A DNA stretch of 64,000 nucleotides from Bufo bufo (lineage: Eukaryota > Chordata > Amphibia > Anura > Bufonidae). Shown here piece after piece: positions 48,453-60,362 of the stretch. The notes below the pieces were generated by a model, which made no database searches, had not been told where the DNA came from, and saw only the letters and a program-made list of their open reading frames with translations. A program made the position numbers and the translations under genes. The stretch covers positions 691,823,175 to 691,887,174 of the forward strand of contig NC_053391.1 of NCBI RefSeq assembly GCF_905171765.1, in the 5' to 3' direction. Position 1 is the first letter of the stretch, and each line of letters begins with the position of its first letter.

Positions 48453-50036
48453 GGATTAAGGTGTCCTTTTTATATTATCTTTAATTGATAAAATGCATGC
48501 TGGGACAGTGGGGGACTTGGAAGACCAGGATGTGGATTTTTAATTAATAGTAGTCCATTTGTGCTCATTCGAATATATGCCCATATAGAGACAGGAGTTG
48601 CCAGTGTCATATAGATATGTATAATTTCAATACATCCTTTTAAGGTGTGATGCTATATAAGTGGTATTATAATAACATAAAATAGTTTAAAATCCATAAT
48701 TTTAATGAATATAATGAATATAAAATGCATATATATATAAAACAGCCTCATGAATATAATTTCAGAGAAAACGCATCTGCGATTTTGATGCGTTTTCAAT
48801 GCGTTTTCACCAAAAACACTACAATGGAGATAATGGTAGACTGCTAATGTTATCTATATATGGGATTCATATATTTGTCCCTCTTTTTACATCAGAACAT
48901 TCATTTTGTGCATACAGTGATTGATATATGGAGAGCTATTCAATATTAATCCATTGTTCAGTTAAAATAATAAATATTAATAATATAACATTAAACAATT
49001 GCGTCACTATAGTATAAAGCTCCCGAAAGCTCAGAAAATACAAAAAATACTAAAAACTCACCTGCGGTTTCGGTGCGTTTTTGATGCGTTTTTGTTAAAA
49101 CTTTGGATCGGAGTTGAAAATATTATAAATATTAGATCTAAATTAAAGATGATAGCAAAAATACAGCAAAAATACATCCCCATGTTTCTTTTCATAATCA
49201 AATTCAAACTTAATGTCCATAGTTCATAATCGGCTATACATCACACATTATAGCCGATTATGAACTATGGACATTAAGTTTGAATTTGATTATGAAAAGA
49301 AACATGGGGATGTATTTTTGCTGTATTTTTGCTATCATCTTTAATTTAGATCTAATATTTATAATATTTTCAACTCCGATCCAAAGTTTTAACAAAAACG
49401 CATCAAAAACGCACCGAAACCGCAGGTGCGTTTTTAGTATTTTTAGTATTTTCTGAGCTTTCGGGAGCTTTATACTATAGTGACGCAATTGTTTAATGTT
49501 ATATTATTAATATTTATTATTTTAACTGAACAATGGATTAATATTGAATAGCTCTCCATATATCAATCACTGTATGCACAAAATGAATGTTCTGATGTAA
49601 AAAGAGGGACAAATATATGAATCCCATATATAGATAACATTAGCAGTCTACCATTATCTCCATTGTAGTGTTTTTGGTGAAAACGCATTGAAAACGCATC
49701 AAAATCGCAGATGCGTTTTCTCTGAAATTATATTCATGAGGCTGTTTTATATATATATATGCATTTTATATTCATTATATTCATTAAAATTATGGATTTT
49801 AAACTATTTTATGTTATTATAATACCACTTATATAGCATCACACCTTAAAAGGATGTATTGAAATTATACATATCTATATGACACTGGCAACTCCTGTCT
49901 CTATATGGGCATATATTCGAATGAGCACAAATGGACTACTATTAATTAAAAATCCACATCCTGGTCTTCCAAGTCCCCCACTGTCCCAGCATGCATTTCA
50001 TCAATTAAAGATAATATAAAAAGGACACCTTAATCC

Positions 50037-50097
50037 CACTGTCTGTACCACTGAGGAAGGGGCTGTACCCCGAAACGCGTATGGTTGATAGACAGTG
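50037..50097 (+). ncRNA. Type-I hammerhead ribozyme motif (right arm)
   Basis: Stem I outer CACTGTCT (50037-50044) pairs with AGACAGTG (50090-50097); inner ACCA (50047-50050) pairs with TGGT (50082-50085). Core CTGAGGA is at 50051-50057. Stem II GGGG/CCCC (50059-50062, 50068-50071) closes loop CTGTA. GAAAC follows, then a 2-bp helix III (AC/GT around GC) and the cleavage site after GTA at 50081. The internal loop in stem I opposite loop II matches the natural type-I layout. Position 10.1 is A, so stem II starts with a mismatch. Confidence 0.72.
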
Positions 50098-50744
50098 TGG
50101 GACGACATAAGGAAGATATCCATAACCACAATTGGACGCTGTATAAGTTTGAAAACCCTGCCTGGAATTGGAAGTCATCTGACCATCCGGTGAAACCACG
50201 TGGGACGCCACAATCAGGTCCTGGAAGGTCAGAGCTACAAAACACATTGCAAAGCAACATCCAGCAATACGGGGGATTTCTGTTAGACAAGACCGCATCT
50301 ACAGGTCCTTGCAGCTTACAGCAAAGCAGTCGCACAGCCGACAGGAGTGGTAAAGTACATTTATAATTAACGCTAAAGTACTACAAGCGATTTGGAACTT
50401 TTTGGCTCCACCTTAGCAATCATTATATGAACTATCACGGACATTGAAATCTTATGGACTCTAGAGACTCAACACAGAGTTCAGTATAGTGGTGTTAATA
50501 AGTCATATGTGTGTTTTTAGAGGTTTTTAAGTCAATTTTATTCGCAATTTTATACAACATGTTGTAAGTGTGATTAAATAATATTTTGAACATCGTCTTC
50601 TACTTTTGTCTATTTGACCCCAGATATTGAGTGACGCCCAACCCCTTTTCCACAGGTCATGTTGTGTCACAGATTTGCATCTTGTCAGATTCACACATGA
50701 TGGTACTCATAATCCATGCCAGTAAGCTGAATGGAGAGTCAAGC

Positions 50745-51262
50745 CTGCAGAATAGTGAGTGCAGCTCTGGAGTATAATACAGGATGTAACTCAGGATCAG
50801 TACAGGATAAGTAATGTAATGTATGTACACAGTGACTGCACCAGCAGAATAGTGAGTGCAGCTCTGGAGTATAATACAGGATGTAACGCAGGATCAGTAC
50901 AGGATAAGTAATGTAATGTACACAGTGACTGCACCAGCAGAATAGTGAGTGCAGCTCTGGAGTATAATACAGGATGTAACTCGGGATCAGTACAGGATAA
51001 GTAATGTAATGTCTGTACACAGTGACTCCACCAGTAGAATAGTGAGTGCAGCTCTGGAGTATAATACTGGATGTAACTCAGGATCAGTACAGGATAAGTA
51101 ATGTATGTACACAGTGACTGCACCAGCAGAATAGTGAGTGCAGCTCTGGAGTATAATACAGGATGTAACTCAGGATCAGTACAGGATAAGTAATGTATGT
51201 ACACAGTGACTGCACCAGCAGAATAGTGAGTGCAGCTCTGGAGTATAATACAGGATGTAACT
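50745..51262 (-). repeat. 92-bp minisatellite array (part 3, inverted)
   Basis: About 5.5 copies of the unit seen in SLCO intron 1, here reverse-complemented, ending at the DIRS left edge (ggatgtaact). Confidence 0.95.
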
Positions 51263-51877
51263 AAATGATTTTCCTATTTCATGACGTAAAGTCATAGTTT
51301 TATTAAAGACACGGAGGCGAGTATTGCTTTCTCCTTCTTTACTGTCCACCAATAGCAGCAAAGAGCAAAAATTTTACATACAGGAAACCATAGCAACCAT
51401 AATAGGCCGCTCTTCCTCTGGACCTTTCTCTTTCTTTGAAAACCTGGTGCTGACATCATGAACATCCCAACGATAACTCCAAACTGTAACTGGAACGGAA
51501 AGTCCAACGCCAACGAAGCGCATCCAACTAGCCAACCTGGCTAAACTGTAAGAGACCTCAACCGGGAACACGGCATCTTAGAATGGAAAGAGCTTCATCC
51601 TGAAAAAGAAAACAGACCATAGGCCTAGTTGAAACAATCATGTCAGGACAGAATGTCCGGAAGCCATCTACTCAACTGACTCAAAAGGTGTCAAGTGACT
51701 GAAGAACAATCTAAATTGCAATAAATAACATAAAATATAATGGCAATAAAACAAACATTAGTACAATAAATACCTAAAATAAAACAACTAAAAATGTTAA
51801 TAATACATTGAGGTAATACTAAATGACCCCTGTAACAAAAAACCGCGAGGATACCCAAGGGAGGGAACAGGGCGGGC

Positions 51878-51975
51878 AATACTCGCCTCCGTGTCTTTAA
51901 TAAAACTATGACTTTACGTCATGAAATAGGAAAATCATTTAGTTTTACAGCAAGACACGGAGGCTTTGTATTGCA
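51878..51975. repeat. DIRS internal complementary region
   Basis: From gcctccgtgtctttaataaa to aaatcattt it is the complement of the element's left end (51263 onward); agttttacagcaagacacgg then complements the right end (to 61274). The join aaatcattt|agttttac defines both termini exactly. DIRS elements use this region to template the ends and circularise. Confidence 0.92.
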
Positions 51976-51978
51976 AGT

Positions 51979-52936
51979 TCAAAGCCTGTCTATAATAGAA
52001 GCAAACAAATTAGACGGAGGGCGAAAATAAAATTCTCTGAACGTTGTAACATTCGACCAATCAGCCAAACGCATGACATCCTCCAATCTGGCCCCCGAAA
52101 CCGCCAAGGCGGTGGCAGAGGCACCACGCGCAGAATGGGCCGTGAAGATAGAAGTGTCAATACCTGCTAGAGACATAACCCATTTAAGCCATCGTGCCAG
52201 CGTAGGGCTAGAAACGGGACCAAAAGGATGTCGGATCGAAAGGAACAACTGAGAAACGGCTGAGAAAAGACCGATGTGCCAAAGTTCTGGATTCGTACTC
52301 CTTAAGGCACGCCACAGGACACAAAATAGGAGAGGAAGGAAAACTGGGATAGGAGACAGACCGGATGTTAGTCTTGGTTCGACGCGAAATGATAAAGGTG
52401 ACCCCATCCGGGGTAAAAGAACGAGCGTCGTAGTCAAGGGCCCTCACATCCGAAACCCTCTTGCATGAATCAAGGCAAAACAATGCCAACAATTTAGCGG
52501 ACAATTGCCTAAGCGTAAGGGCTGAATTCTCGGGCCAAGAGGATAAAAAGGAAAGGACCAGGGAGACGTCCCATGTAGTGGAAAAACGAGGCCGAGGGGG
52601 GCGAGCCAACCGTGAGCCACGCAAAAGGCGAGACACAGAAGGATGTTGACCAGCCGGGACACCCTCGTACCCATCATGGGAAGAAGAAATAGCGGACCTG
52701 AAAAGGTTGATGGTCCGATACGCCTTCCCCGCCTCGAAGAGAGAGGTGAGAAACTCCAGCAGGTGGGCTACAGGTGCCGAAACGGGATCCAAGTCCTGTT
52801 CCACGCACCAGTTAGCCCAAGTTCTCCAGGCTGCCCGGTAAGACTTTCTGGTACCGGGAGCCCATGCGTTATCCAGTAACTGTCGAGTCGCTGCCGAAAT
52901 GCCCTCGACAGCTCCAGGTGTCCGGAGATCCGGCAC
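51979..52936 (-). pseudogene. DIRS tyrosine recombinase, one frameshift
   Basis: Two overlapping frames (52208-52936, 51979-52437) form one integrase/recombinase. The N-terminal core-binding part has APGTRKSYRAAWRTWANWCV. The catalytic domain has the first Arg in LDSCKRVSDVRALDYD (near 52460), the H-x-x-R box in FTAHSARGASATALAVSG (near 52120), Trp in RLADWSNVTTF and the presumed nucleophile Tyr in FREFYFRPP (near 52030). The frame changes near 52225-52330. It would integrate a circular DNA intermediate without target duplication. Confidence 0.88.
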
Positions 52937-53077
52937 GCCAATAGCCGTAGGGATCCGTCGAGGAGAAGTGGATGGTGTAGACCCTGAGGGTTGCGCAGGA
53001 GATCCGGTCGGGTCGGGAGGAGAAGAGGTACCTCCACTAGGATCCTCATCAATAAAGGGAACCAGACTTGAGACCCA

Positions 53078-54365
53078 TCAGAATGGAACCACCAACACCA
53101 AATCCGCCAGGTGACGTTGGACCTGGAGGAGAGTCCTCTGAATCATCGAGAATGGAGGAAAAGCGTAAAGGCGGGATACCGACCAATCTTGGAGAAACGC
53201 ATCCACCGCCACTGCTTCCGGGTCTGGACGCCAGCTGAAAAACCGGACGAGTTGCCTGTTGAGCCGAGAAGCAAAGAGATCGACAGACATCGGACCCCAT
53301 ATCTCCGAGATTGCTGAGAAGACCTGTGGATCCAGCTGCCAATCGCTGCCATCCGATAGGTAGCGTGAGTTACAGTCCGCGTGAACGTTGCTCAGCCCCG
53401 GTAAGTATTCCGCCTGTACCATGATGTCCCTGGACAGGCAAAACGACCAAAAATCCTTGGCTAACCGAGCCAAGGTTGCCGAGTGAGTACCTCCCAAACG
53501 GTTGACATACCGGACCGCCGATATATTGTCCATCCGTAGCCTGATGCACGCGTTGGCGATCCCGTTGGAGAAACTCCTCACTGCAAATGAACCGGCTAGT
53601 AGTTCCAAGGCATTGATATGGAGGAGGGACTCCTCCGCTGACCAGGCTCCCCCCGTGGAGACCCCATTGCAATGGGCGCCCCAGCCCTGGAGGCTCGCAT
53701 CCGATTCGATGGTCAATTCCGGCAGAAATCCGAAGATCGCTCTGCCGTTCCACGCCTCCAGATTGGCGATCCCCCAACTCAACTCCTCTCGGGCCTCCGA
53801 GTCCAGAACCACCGCGTCCACAAAGGAGGCACCGGTCCGAAGATGGGCGATCTTCAGCCGCTGTAGAGCCCGGTAGTGCAAAGGGGCCGAAACACAGCCT
53901 GAATCGATGAGGCCAACAAACCGATGATGCGAGCTAGGTGACGTAATGAGAGGTGGGGAATGAGAAGAGCATGCCTCAACTCCTTGCGGATCATCCGCAA
54001 CTTCGCCGCCGGCAGACTGAGGGACTCTGAGAGCGAATCCACCATGAATCCTAGGAACTCCATCCTCTGGGATGGGATGAGGGAAGACTTCTCCTTGTTG
54101 AGGAGGAAACCGAGATCCGACAGTAGGTTCCCTGTCCACTGAAGATGTTCCAGTAGTCCCGACCTGGACTCGGGCATCAGCAAGATGTCGTCCAGGTAGA
54201 TGATGAGGCACACGCCCCGCGTCCTCAACCATGACACGACCGGACGCAGCAACTTGGTGAAACACCAAGGGGCTGAAGACAGCCCGAATGGTAGACAGGT
54301 GAACCTCCAGATCTCTCCTCTCCACCGGAATCGGAGTAGATCCCTGGAATGAATGGCCACTGGGC
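53078..54365 (-). pseudogene. DIRS reverse transcriptase (partial) and RNase H
   Basis: The RT part (53854-54360) has FTCLPFGLSSAPWCFTKLL (motif B) and CLIIYLDDILLMPESR (motif C). RNase H (53078 to ~53880, another frame) has LTIESDASLQGWGAHCNG, the ALELLA helix, RLRMDNISAVRYVNRLGG and HADCNSRYLS. A frameshift lies near 53870. The fingers and motif A with its catalytic Asp are absent: the insertion edge at 54366 falls just after motif A, and the missing part is not found on the other side. Confidence 0.88.
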
Positions 54366-54603
54366 AGTGGCGTTGCTAGGGCTGGTGTCACCCGGTGCGG
54401 TAGAAAATTGTGTCACCCCCTTCCCCCCCACCCCCTCCCCGAAGCAAATTTTTTAGCCATATATGGGGGCTATGGTGGTGCTACTGCCATAGGGGGCATC
54501 CGTTAGCTCAGCAGACCCCCCCTAGCAGTCAGAGCCTGGTCTCGGGAGGTGCACTTCCAGATTATTTTCTGTCCGCCACCACAAAACAATGGTGCTTATA
54601 GAA

Positions 54604-57180
54604 CAGACTACACAGTGTAGAGGTATACTGTATATTGAGGGGCACAGTGTATAGGTATACTGTATATTGTGTGGCACAGTGTAGCGGTATACTGTATATT
54701 GTGGGGCACAGTGTAGAGGTATACTGTATATTGTGGGGCACAGTGTAGAGGTATACTGTATATTGTGTGGCACAGTATAGAGGTATACTGTATATTGTGG
54801 GGCACAGTGTAGAGGTATACTGTATATTGTGTGGCACAGTGTAGAGGTATACTGTATATTGTGCGGCACAGTGTAGAGGTATACTGTATATTGTGCGGCA
54901 CAGTGTAGAGGTATAATGTATATTGTGCGGCACAGTGTAGAGGTATACTGTATATTGTGCGGCACAGTGTAGAGTTATACTGTATATTGTGTGGCACAGT
55001 GTAGAGGTATACTGTATATTGTGGGGCACAGTGTAGAGGTATACTGTATATTGTGTGGCACAGTGTAGGGGTATACTGTATATTGTGCGGCACAGTGTAG
55101 AGGTATACTGTATATTGTGTGGCACAGTGTAGAGGTATACTGTATATTGTGGGGCACAGCGTAGCGGTATTTTGTATATTGTGTGGCACAGTGTAGAGGT
55201 ATACTGTATATTGTGTGGCACAGTGTAGAGGTATACTGTATATTGTGGGGCACAGTGTAGAGGTATACTGTATATTGTGTGGCACAGTGTAGCGGTATAC
55301 TGTATATTGTGTGGCACAGCGTAGCGGTATACTGTATATTGTGGGGCTCAGTGTAGAGGTATACTGTATATTGTGGGGCACAGTGTAGAGGTATACTGTA
55401 TATTGTGTGGCACAGTGTAGAGGTATACTGTATATTGTGTGGCACAGTGTAGAGGTATACTGTATATTGTGTGGCACAGTGTAGAGGTATACTGTATATT
55501 GTGTGGCACAGTGTAGAGGTATACTGTATATTGTGTGGTACAGTGTAGCGGTATACTGTATATTGTGTGGCACAGTGTAGCGGTATACTGTATATTGTGC
55601 GGCACAGTGTAGCGGTATACTGTATATTGTGCGGCACAGTGTAGAGGTATACTGTATATTGTGGGGCACAGTGTAGAGGTATACTGTATATTGTGCGGCA
55701 CAGTGTAGAGGTATACTGTATATTGTGGGGCACAGTGTAGAGGTATACTGTATATTGTGTGGCACAGTGTAGAGGTATACTGTATATTGTGGGGCACAGT
55801 GTAGAGGTATACTGTATATTGTGTGGCACAGTGTAGGGGTATACTGTATATTGTGCGGCACAGTGTAGAGGTATACTGTATATTGTGTGGCACAGTGTAG
55901 AGGTATACTGTATATTGTGCGGCACAGTGTAGAGGTATACTGTATATTGTGGGGCACAGTGTAGAGGTATACTGTATATTGTGTGGCACAGTGTAGAGGT
56001 ATACTGTATATTGTGGGGCACAGTGTAGAGGTATACTGTATATTGTGTGGCACAGTGTAGGGGTATACTGTATATTGTGTGGCACAGTGTAGAGGTATAC
56101 TGTATATTGTGTGGCACAGTGTAGAGGTATACTGTATATTGTGTGGCACAGCGTAGCGGTATACTGTATATTGTGGGGCACAGTGTAGAGGTATACTGTA
56201 TATTGTGTGGCACAGTGTAGAGGTATACTGTATATTGTGTGGCACAGTGTAGAGGTATACTGTATATTGTGTGGCACAGCGTAGCGGTATACTGTATATT
56301 GTGGGGCACAGTGTAGAGGTATACTGTATATTGTGTGGCACAGTGTAGAGGTATACTGTATATTGTGGGGCACAGTGTAGAGGTATACTGTATATTGTGG
56401 GGCACAGTGTAGCGGTATACTGTATATTGTGTGGCACAGTGTAGAGGTATACTGTATATTGTGTGACACAGTGTAGAGGTATACTGTATATTGTGGGGCA
56501 CAGTGTAGAGGTATACTGTATATTGTGGGGCACAGTGTAGCGGTATACTGTATATTGTGTGGCACAGTGTAGAGGTATACTGTATATTGTGTGGCACAGT
56601 GTAGAGGTATACTGTATATTGTGGGGCACAGTGTAGCGGTATACTGTATATTGTGGAGCACAGTGTAGAGGTATACTGTATATTGTGGGGCACAGTGTAG
56701 AGGTATACTGTATATTGTGTGGCACAGTGTAGAGGTATACTGTATATTGTGTGGCACAGTGTAGAGGTATACTGTATATTGTGGGGCACAGTGTAGCGGT
56801 ATACTGTATATTGTGGAGCACAGTGTAGAGGTATACTGTATATTGTGTGGCACAGTGTAGAGGTATACTGTATATTGTGTGGCACAGTGTAGAGGTATAC
56901 TGTATATTGTGTGGCACAGTGTAGCGGTATACTGTATATTGTGGAGCACAGTGTAGAGGTATACTGTATATTGTGGGGCACAGTGTAGAGGTATACTGTA
57001 TATTGTGGGGCACAGTGTAGAGGTATACTGTATATTGTGTGGCACAGTGTAGAGGTATACTGTATATTGTGGGGCACAGTGTAGAGGTATACTGTATATT
57101 GTGGGGCACAGTGTAGCGGTATACTGTATATTGTGTGGCACAGTGTAGAGGTATACTGTATATTGTGTGGCACAGTGTAT
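54604..57180 (-). repeat. 32-bp minisatellite, about 80 copies
   Basis: The unit is cacagtgtagaggtatactg followed by tatattgtgtgg, with agg/cgg and tgtgg/tgggg/tgcgg variants. It is open in all three - strand frames, giving spurious ORFs of 833, 744 and 597 codons. Confidence 0.97.
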
Positions 57181-57731
57181 GCTATATGTCTATAACAAAC
57201 ATATTTCACATAAAAACTAAGTTACTTGGCTTGGCCCTTGGGGATCTCGGACGCCACTTCCACACTTTGGCCGGGGGCTCGGTGGAGCTGATGTGCTTTA
57301 TCCTAATGAGAAAGATTTCATAATAAGGATTTGGAGAAGGGGCAGAGGGATAGCAGAGCAGGGAGAGGCTGGTGCTGCTACTAGGGGGTCATACCATGGG
57401 GGAGTAATAAAGCCCACCATAATGCTCCCCAGTAGAAATAATTCTCCTTTTAATGTGACAGTGCAAAAAATACCCCCTTGTAATGCCCCCAGTTGAGCTA
57501 ATGTCCCCATAGTGCCCCCATAATGTCCCAGTATAAAATACCCCTATATAGTGCCCCCAGTGAATTCCCCCATAGTGCTCCTTTCCCCCTTCTTCCTGCT
57601 AGTGCCCCCCATAATGTACCAGTATAAAATGCCCCATATATAGTGCCCCTGTAGATGCCCCTCAGTGTCCGGCCTCTGATAGGCTGCCGGCCTAGTGTCC
57701 CCCATAATGCCCCCCAATAATGTGCCAGTAA
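57181..57731. repeat. Short degenerate repeats (cccccataatg type)
   Basis: After about 250 bp of unique sequence, runs of agtgcccccataatgtccca-like units begin near 57410 and continue to the MITE. No gene. Confidence 0.6.
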
Positions 57732-58229
57732 GGCTACTTTCACACCTGCGTTCAGGTGTCCGCTCGTGAGCTCCGTTTGAAGGGGCTCACGAGCGGTCCT
57801 GAACGCAGCCGTCCAGCCCTGATGCATTCTCAGTGAACGCGGATCCGCTCAGAATGCATCCGTCTGCCAGCGCACAGCCTCCGCTCCGCTCAGTGAGCGG
57901 ACACCCGAACGCTGCTTGCAGCGTTCGGGTGTCCGCCTGGCCGTGCGGAGGCGAGCGGATCCGTCCAGACTTATAATGGAAGTCAATGGGGACGGATCCG
58001 CTTGAAGATGACACTATATGGCTCAATCTTCAAGCGGATCCGTTCCCCATTGACTTTCAATGTAAAGTCTGAACGGACCTGCTCAGGCTACTTTCTGACT
58101 TAGAAAATTTTCTAAGTTATAATGCAGACGGATCCGTTCTGAACGGATGCAAACGTCTGCATTATAGGAGCGGATCCGTCTGATGAAACATCAGACGGAC
58201 CCGCTCCGAACGCTAGTGTGAAAGTAGCC
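57732..58229. mobile_element. MITE M2 (GGCTACTTTCACAC ends, 498 bp)
   Basis: Same family as 13940-14422: inverted tips, internal foldbacks with gcggatccgt, and TAA duplication at 57729-57731 and 58230-58232, supporting a Harbinger-type mechanism. Confidence 0.88.
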
Positions 58230-58234
58230 TAAGT

Positions 58235-58620
58235 GTCCCCATAGATGCCCCCCCATCATGTGCCAGTATCAAATGCCTCTCTCCTCCCCCCCACATGTCC
58301 CAGTATCATAGTGCCATTTCCCATCCCCCCAATGTGCCAGTATGAAGTGCCTCCCTCCTCCCCCCCCACATGTCCCAGTATCATAGTGCCATCTACCCCC
58401 CAATGTGCCAGTATGAAGTGCCTCTCTCCTCCCCCCACATGTCCCAGTATCATAGTGCCATGCCATCTCCCCCCCCCAAAAGTGCCAGTATCACATGCCT
58501 CCCCCCATGTCCCAGTATCATAGTGCCATGCCATCTCCCCCCCCCCCCATGTGCCAGTATCAGGTGCCAACCCCCCTCCCCCATGTGCCAGTATCAAGTG
58601 CCTCCTGCTCCCCCCATGGC
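58235..58620 (+). repeat. C-rich tandem repeat (catgtgccagtatca type)
   Basis: Roughly 58-64 bp compound units alternating catgtcccagtatcatagtg and tgtgccagtatgaagtgcct, separated by C runs of variable length. Confidence 0.85.
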
Positions 58621-58759
58621 AGTAACAGTCGGGTATTAAAAAAAAATAAAAATAAACACTTCTACTTAGTACTTACCTCCATGTCAGCGATGCAATGCAG
58701 CCTCTTCCTGGGTCCCGCCCTGTATGTCCATATATGGAGTTAGTGCTTGTGTATTTCAG

Positions 58760-58850
58760 AAAAGCTTGTGCTGGGATTCGAACCCACGACCTTCTGTATC
58801 AGAGGCAAAGCATCTAACCACAGGGCCATAAGAAAAGCCTTGCTACTGAC
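58760..58850 (-). repeat. tRNA-derived SINE-like sequence, copy 1
   Basis: The - strand carries an exact Pol III B box GGTTCGAATCC (58774-58784) and an A-box-like TGGCCCTGTGG (58818-58828) at tRNA spacing. The anticodon arm does not fold as a proper 7-nt loop, so this is a SINE rather than a tRNA gene. A tandem array with gacagctgccc follows at 58880-59037. Confidence 0.65.
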
Positions 58851-59040
58851 TGAAAATATATGAGACTTGTACTGTTATAGCTGTACATCTATACACATGA
58901 CAGCTGCCCTAACACACCCAGCACTGCTATATCTCTATATGACAGCTGTCCCAGCACACTCAGCTCTGCTACATATGATACACATGACAGCTGCACCAGC
59001 ACACTCAGCTCTACTATATCTCTATATATGACAGCTGCTC

Positions 59041-60362
59041 CAATCTGGGGAGGACTTACCCAAGGGTCTGCGATAACTTGGATTGCCTCTGAAGGAGCGA
59101 GATCGCCATTGGTTCCCTCTGGTAGAGAAGAAAGGTGACGGGGTGCGCTGGTCCTGGAAGGGAGGTCGTTGTCCACCGGAACCTCTGCTCGCGCCACGGG
59201 CCTGAAAGTTTGCACAGCCGGACAGACGGCCCCTACTACTGCCGGCCCGATGAGAGACCCGTCCCTGGAATACCCTGCGCATGGAGGCCTGGGCCTTGTC
59301 AAGCACAGTAAAGGTACCCACAAATCGGCTCATATCTTTAATAAAAGAATCCCCGAAGAGGAGACCCTGGGTGTCCTTACCCGCCTCAGTGAGAGCCAAA
59401 TTCGCCAACTTGGGGTCGATTTTAAACAAAATGGCTTTGCGCCTCTCGATTGCCAAGGAGGTATTGGCGTTACCGGCAATGCAAATTGCCCTCTGGGTCC
59501 AACCCCGTAGTTCCTCGGGGTCTATTGGGGAGCCCTCATTTCTAGCTGCCTCAGCTAATTCAAAAATCTTTGCCAGCGGGCCAAAGATATCCAAGACCTT
59601 GTCCTGGCAGCTGCGGAGAGCTGAATCCAGGCCCTTCTTAGGGTTCCAGCCAGTTTTGGCTAAAAATTGTGACATCTTTGGGTCCACTACGGGGGTGTCA
59701 CAAACTTTGTTGGGCACTAATGGTCTGGGGCACTCGGCCCTAAGCTTGTTACGCATCTCACGGCTAAGAGGGTGACGTACCCAATGTTCTAGATAGGACC
59801 CCACATGGTCAGTGGGAAGCCACTCAGCCGAGCGCGGGTGATGCAGAGTCTCAGGGTCGAACATCGGTTCGCCTGATGCATCTAGCAAAGCCTCTGAACG
59901 ATTAACGTTAGATGAGGATGCCACATCTTTGGCAGAGGAGGCCGCAGTAGCGGATATAGGGGGACCCTGAACCGGGGGAACGACATCCTCCTCTGACCCA
60001 TAATCAAAGTCTGCGTTAGCCTCCTCATCTGATGCTCTATCTGAGTCAGACATCTCAGGTGATTGTGCTCTAGCGCACTTCCATGTCCGCGCCCGTTCTG
60101 CCTGGCGGGAAGAGGCCCTTTTTCGTGAACTATGCACGATTTCTGGGGTGGCAGGATGCGCACCAGTCAAAGTCTCCTGTGGCACAGGAGGGTCATTAAA
60201 GGTAGGCTGCGGTGTAACACTAGGGTCTGGCAAGGACCTACTCGCTGGCTGGGCGGACAGAGCATGGGTAATGGTTTGCGACAATATAGTCGACATGGAA
60301 CCCATGGCCGTCATGATAGCGTCTGATACAGAGCGCTGTAAGGCTAGCGTCTGTGCATCCAC
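59041..60362 (-). CDS. DIRS gag-like protein
   Basis: An open frame of about 440 codons starting MDAQTLALQRSVSDAIMTAM. A Ser/Pro-rich N-terminal half contains a basic RKRASSRQAERARTWKCARA segment and an acidic SDEEANADFDYGSEEDVVPP stretch. A conserved-looking core runs EWLPTDHVGSYLEHWVRHPL to FGDSFIKDMSRFVGTFTV. The C-terminus is Arg/Gly-rich (RGRLSGCANFQARGASRGSG), as in many DIRS gag proteins, and probably binds RNA. The last residues before the stop are already insertion sequence; the native end is lost. No frameshift in this part. Confidence 0.8.

Larger units (their letters stand above)
47753..50650. mobile_element. Palindromic hammerhead-bearing element (2.9 kb)
   Basis: Two arms, 47837-49238 and 49249-50650, are about 99% identical in inverse orientation around a 10-bp spacer. 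An extra ~84 bp (47753-47836) is present only on the left. The exact 15-bp direct repeat CACAGGTCATGTTGT lies at 47738-47752 and 50651-50665. Each arm carries a hammerhead motif. There is no transposase or reverse transcriptase. Ribozymes of this type and variable-length target duplications are known in Penelope-like retroelements, so I infer a non-autonomous relative in inverted head-to-head form. This is inference only; an unrelated foldback transposon remains possible. Confidence 0.75.
54366..59037. mobile_element. Composite insertion within DIRS
   Basis: Starts gggcagtggcgttgctaggg, which resembles a DNA-transposon tip. It holds a 32-bp minisatellite, GC-rich short repeats with cccccataatgtgccagtat-like units, MITE M2, a second short-unit repeat, and a tRNA-like SINE with a tandem tail. 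No matching right tip was found, so this may be several insertions, and DIRS sequence was lost at the site. Confidence 0.6.

Noticed and set aside
50085..50366. 93-codon ORF starting just after the hammerhead, mirrored at 48123-48404
   Set aside because: Present in both arms only because the arms are identical; no domain, and the composition looks non-coding.
54562..57209. Three very long - strand ORFs rich in Tyr/Thr/Ile
   Set aside because: All three frames of one 32-bp tandem repeat; no start context, domain or splice structure.
58774..58830. tRNA gene
   Set aside because: A and B boxes are present but the anticodon arm does not form a 7-nt loop and no acceptor stem is seen; SINE-like instead.
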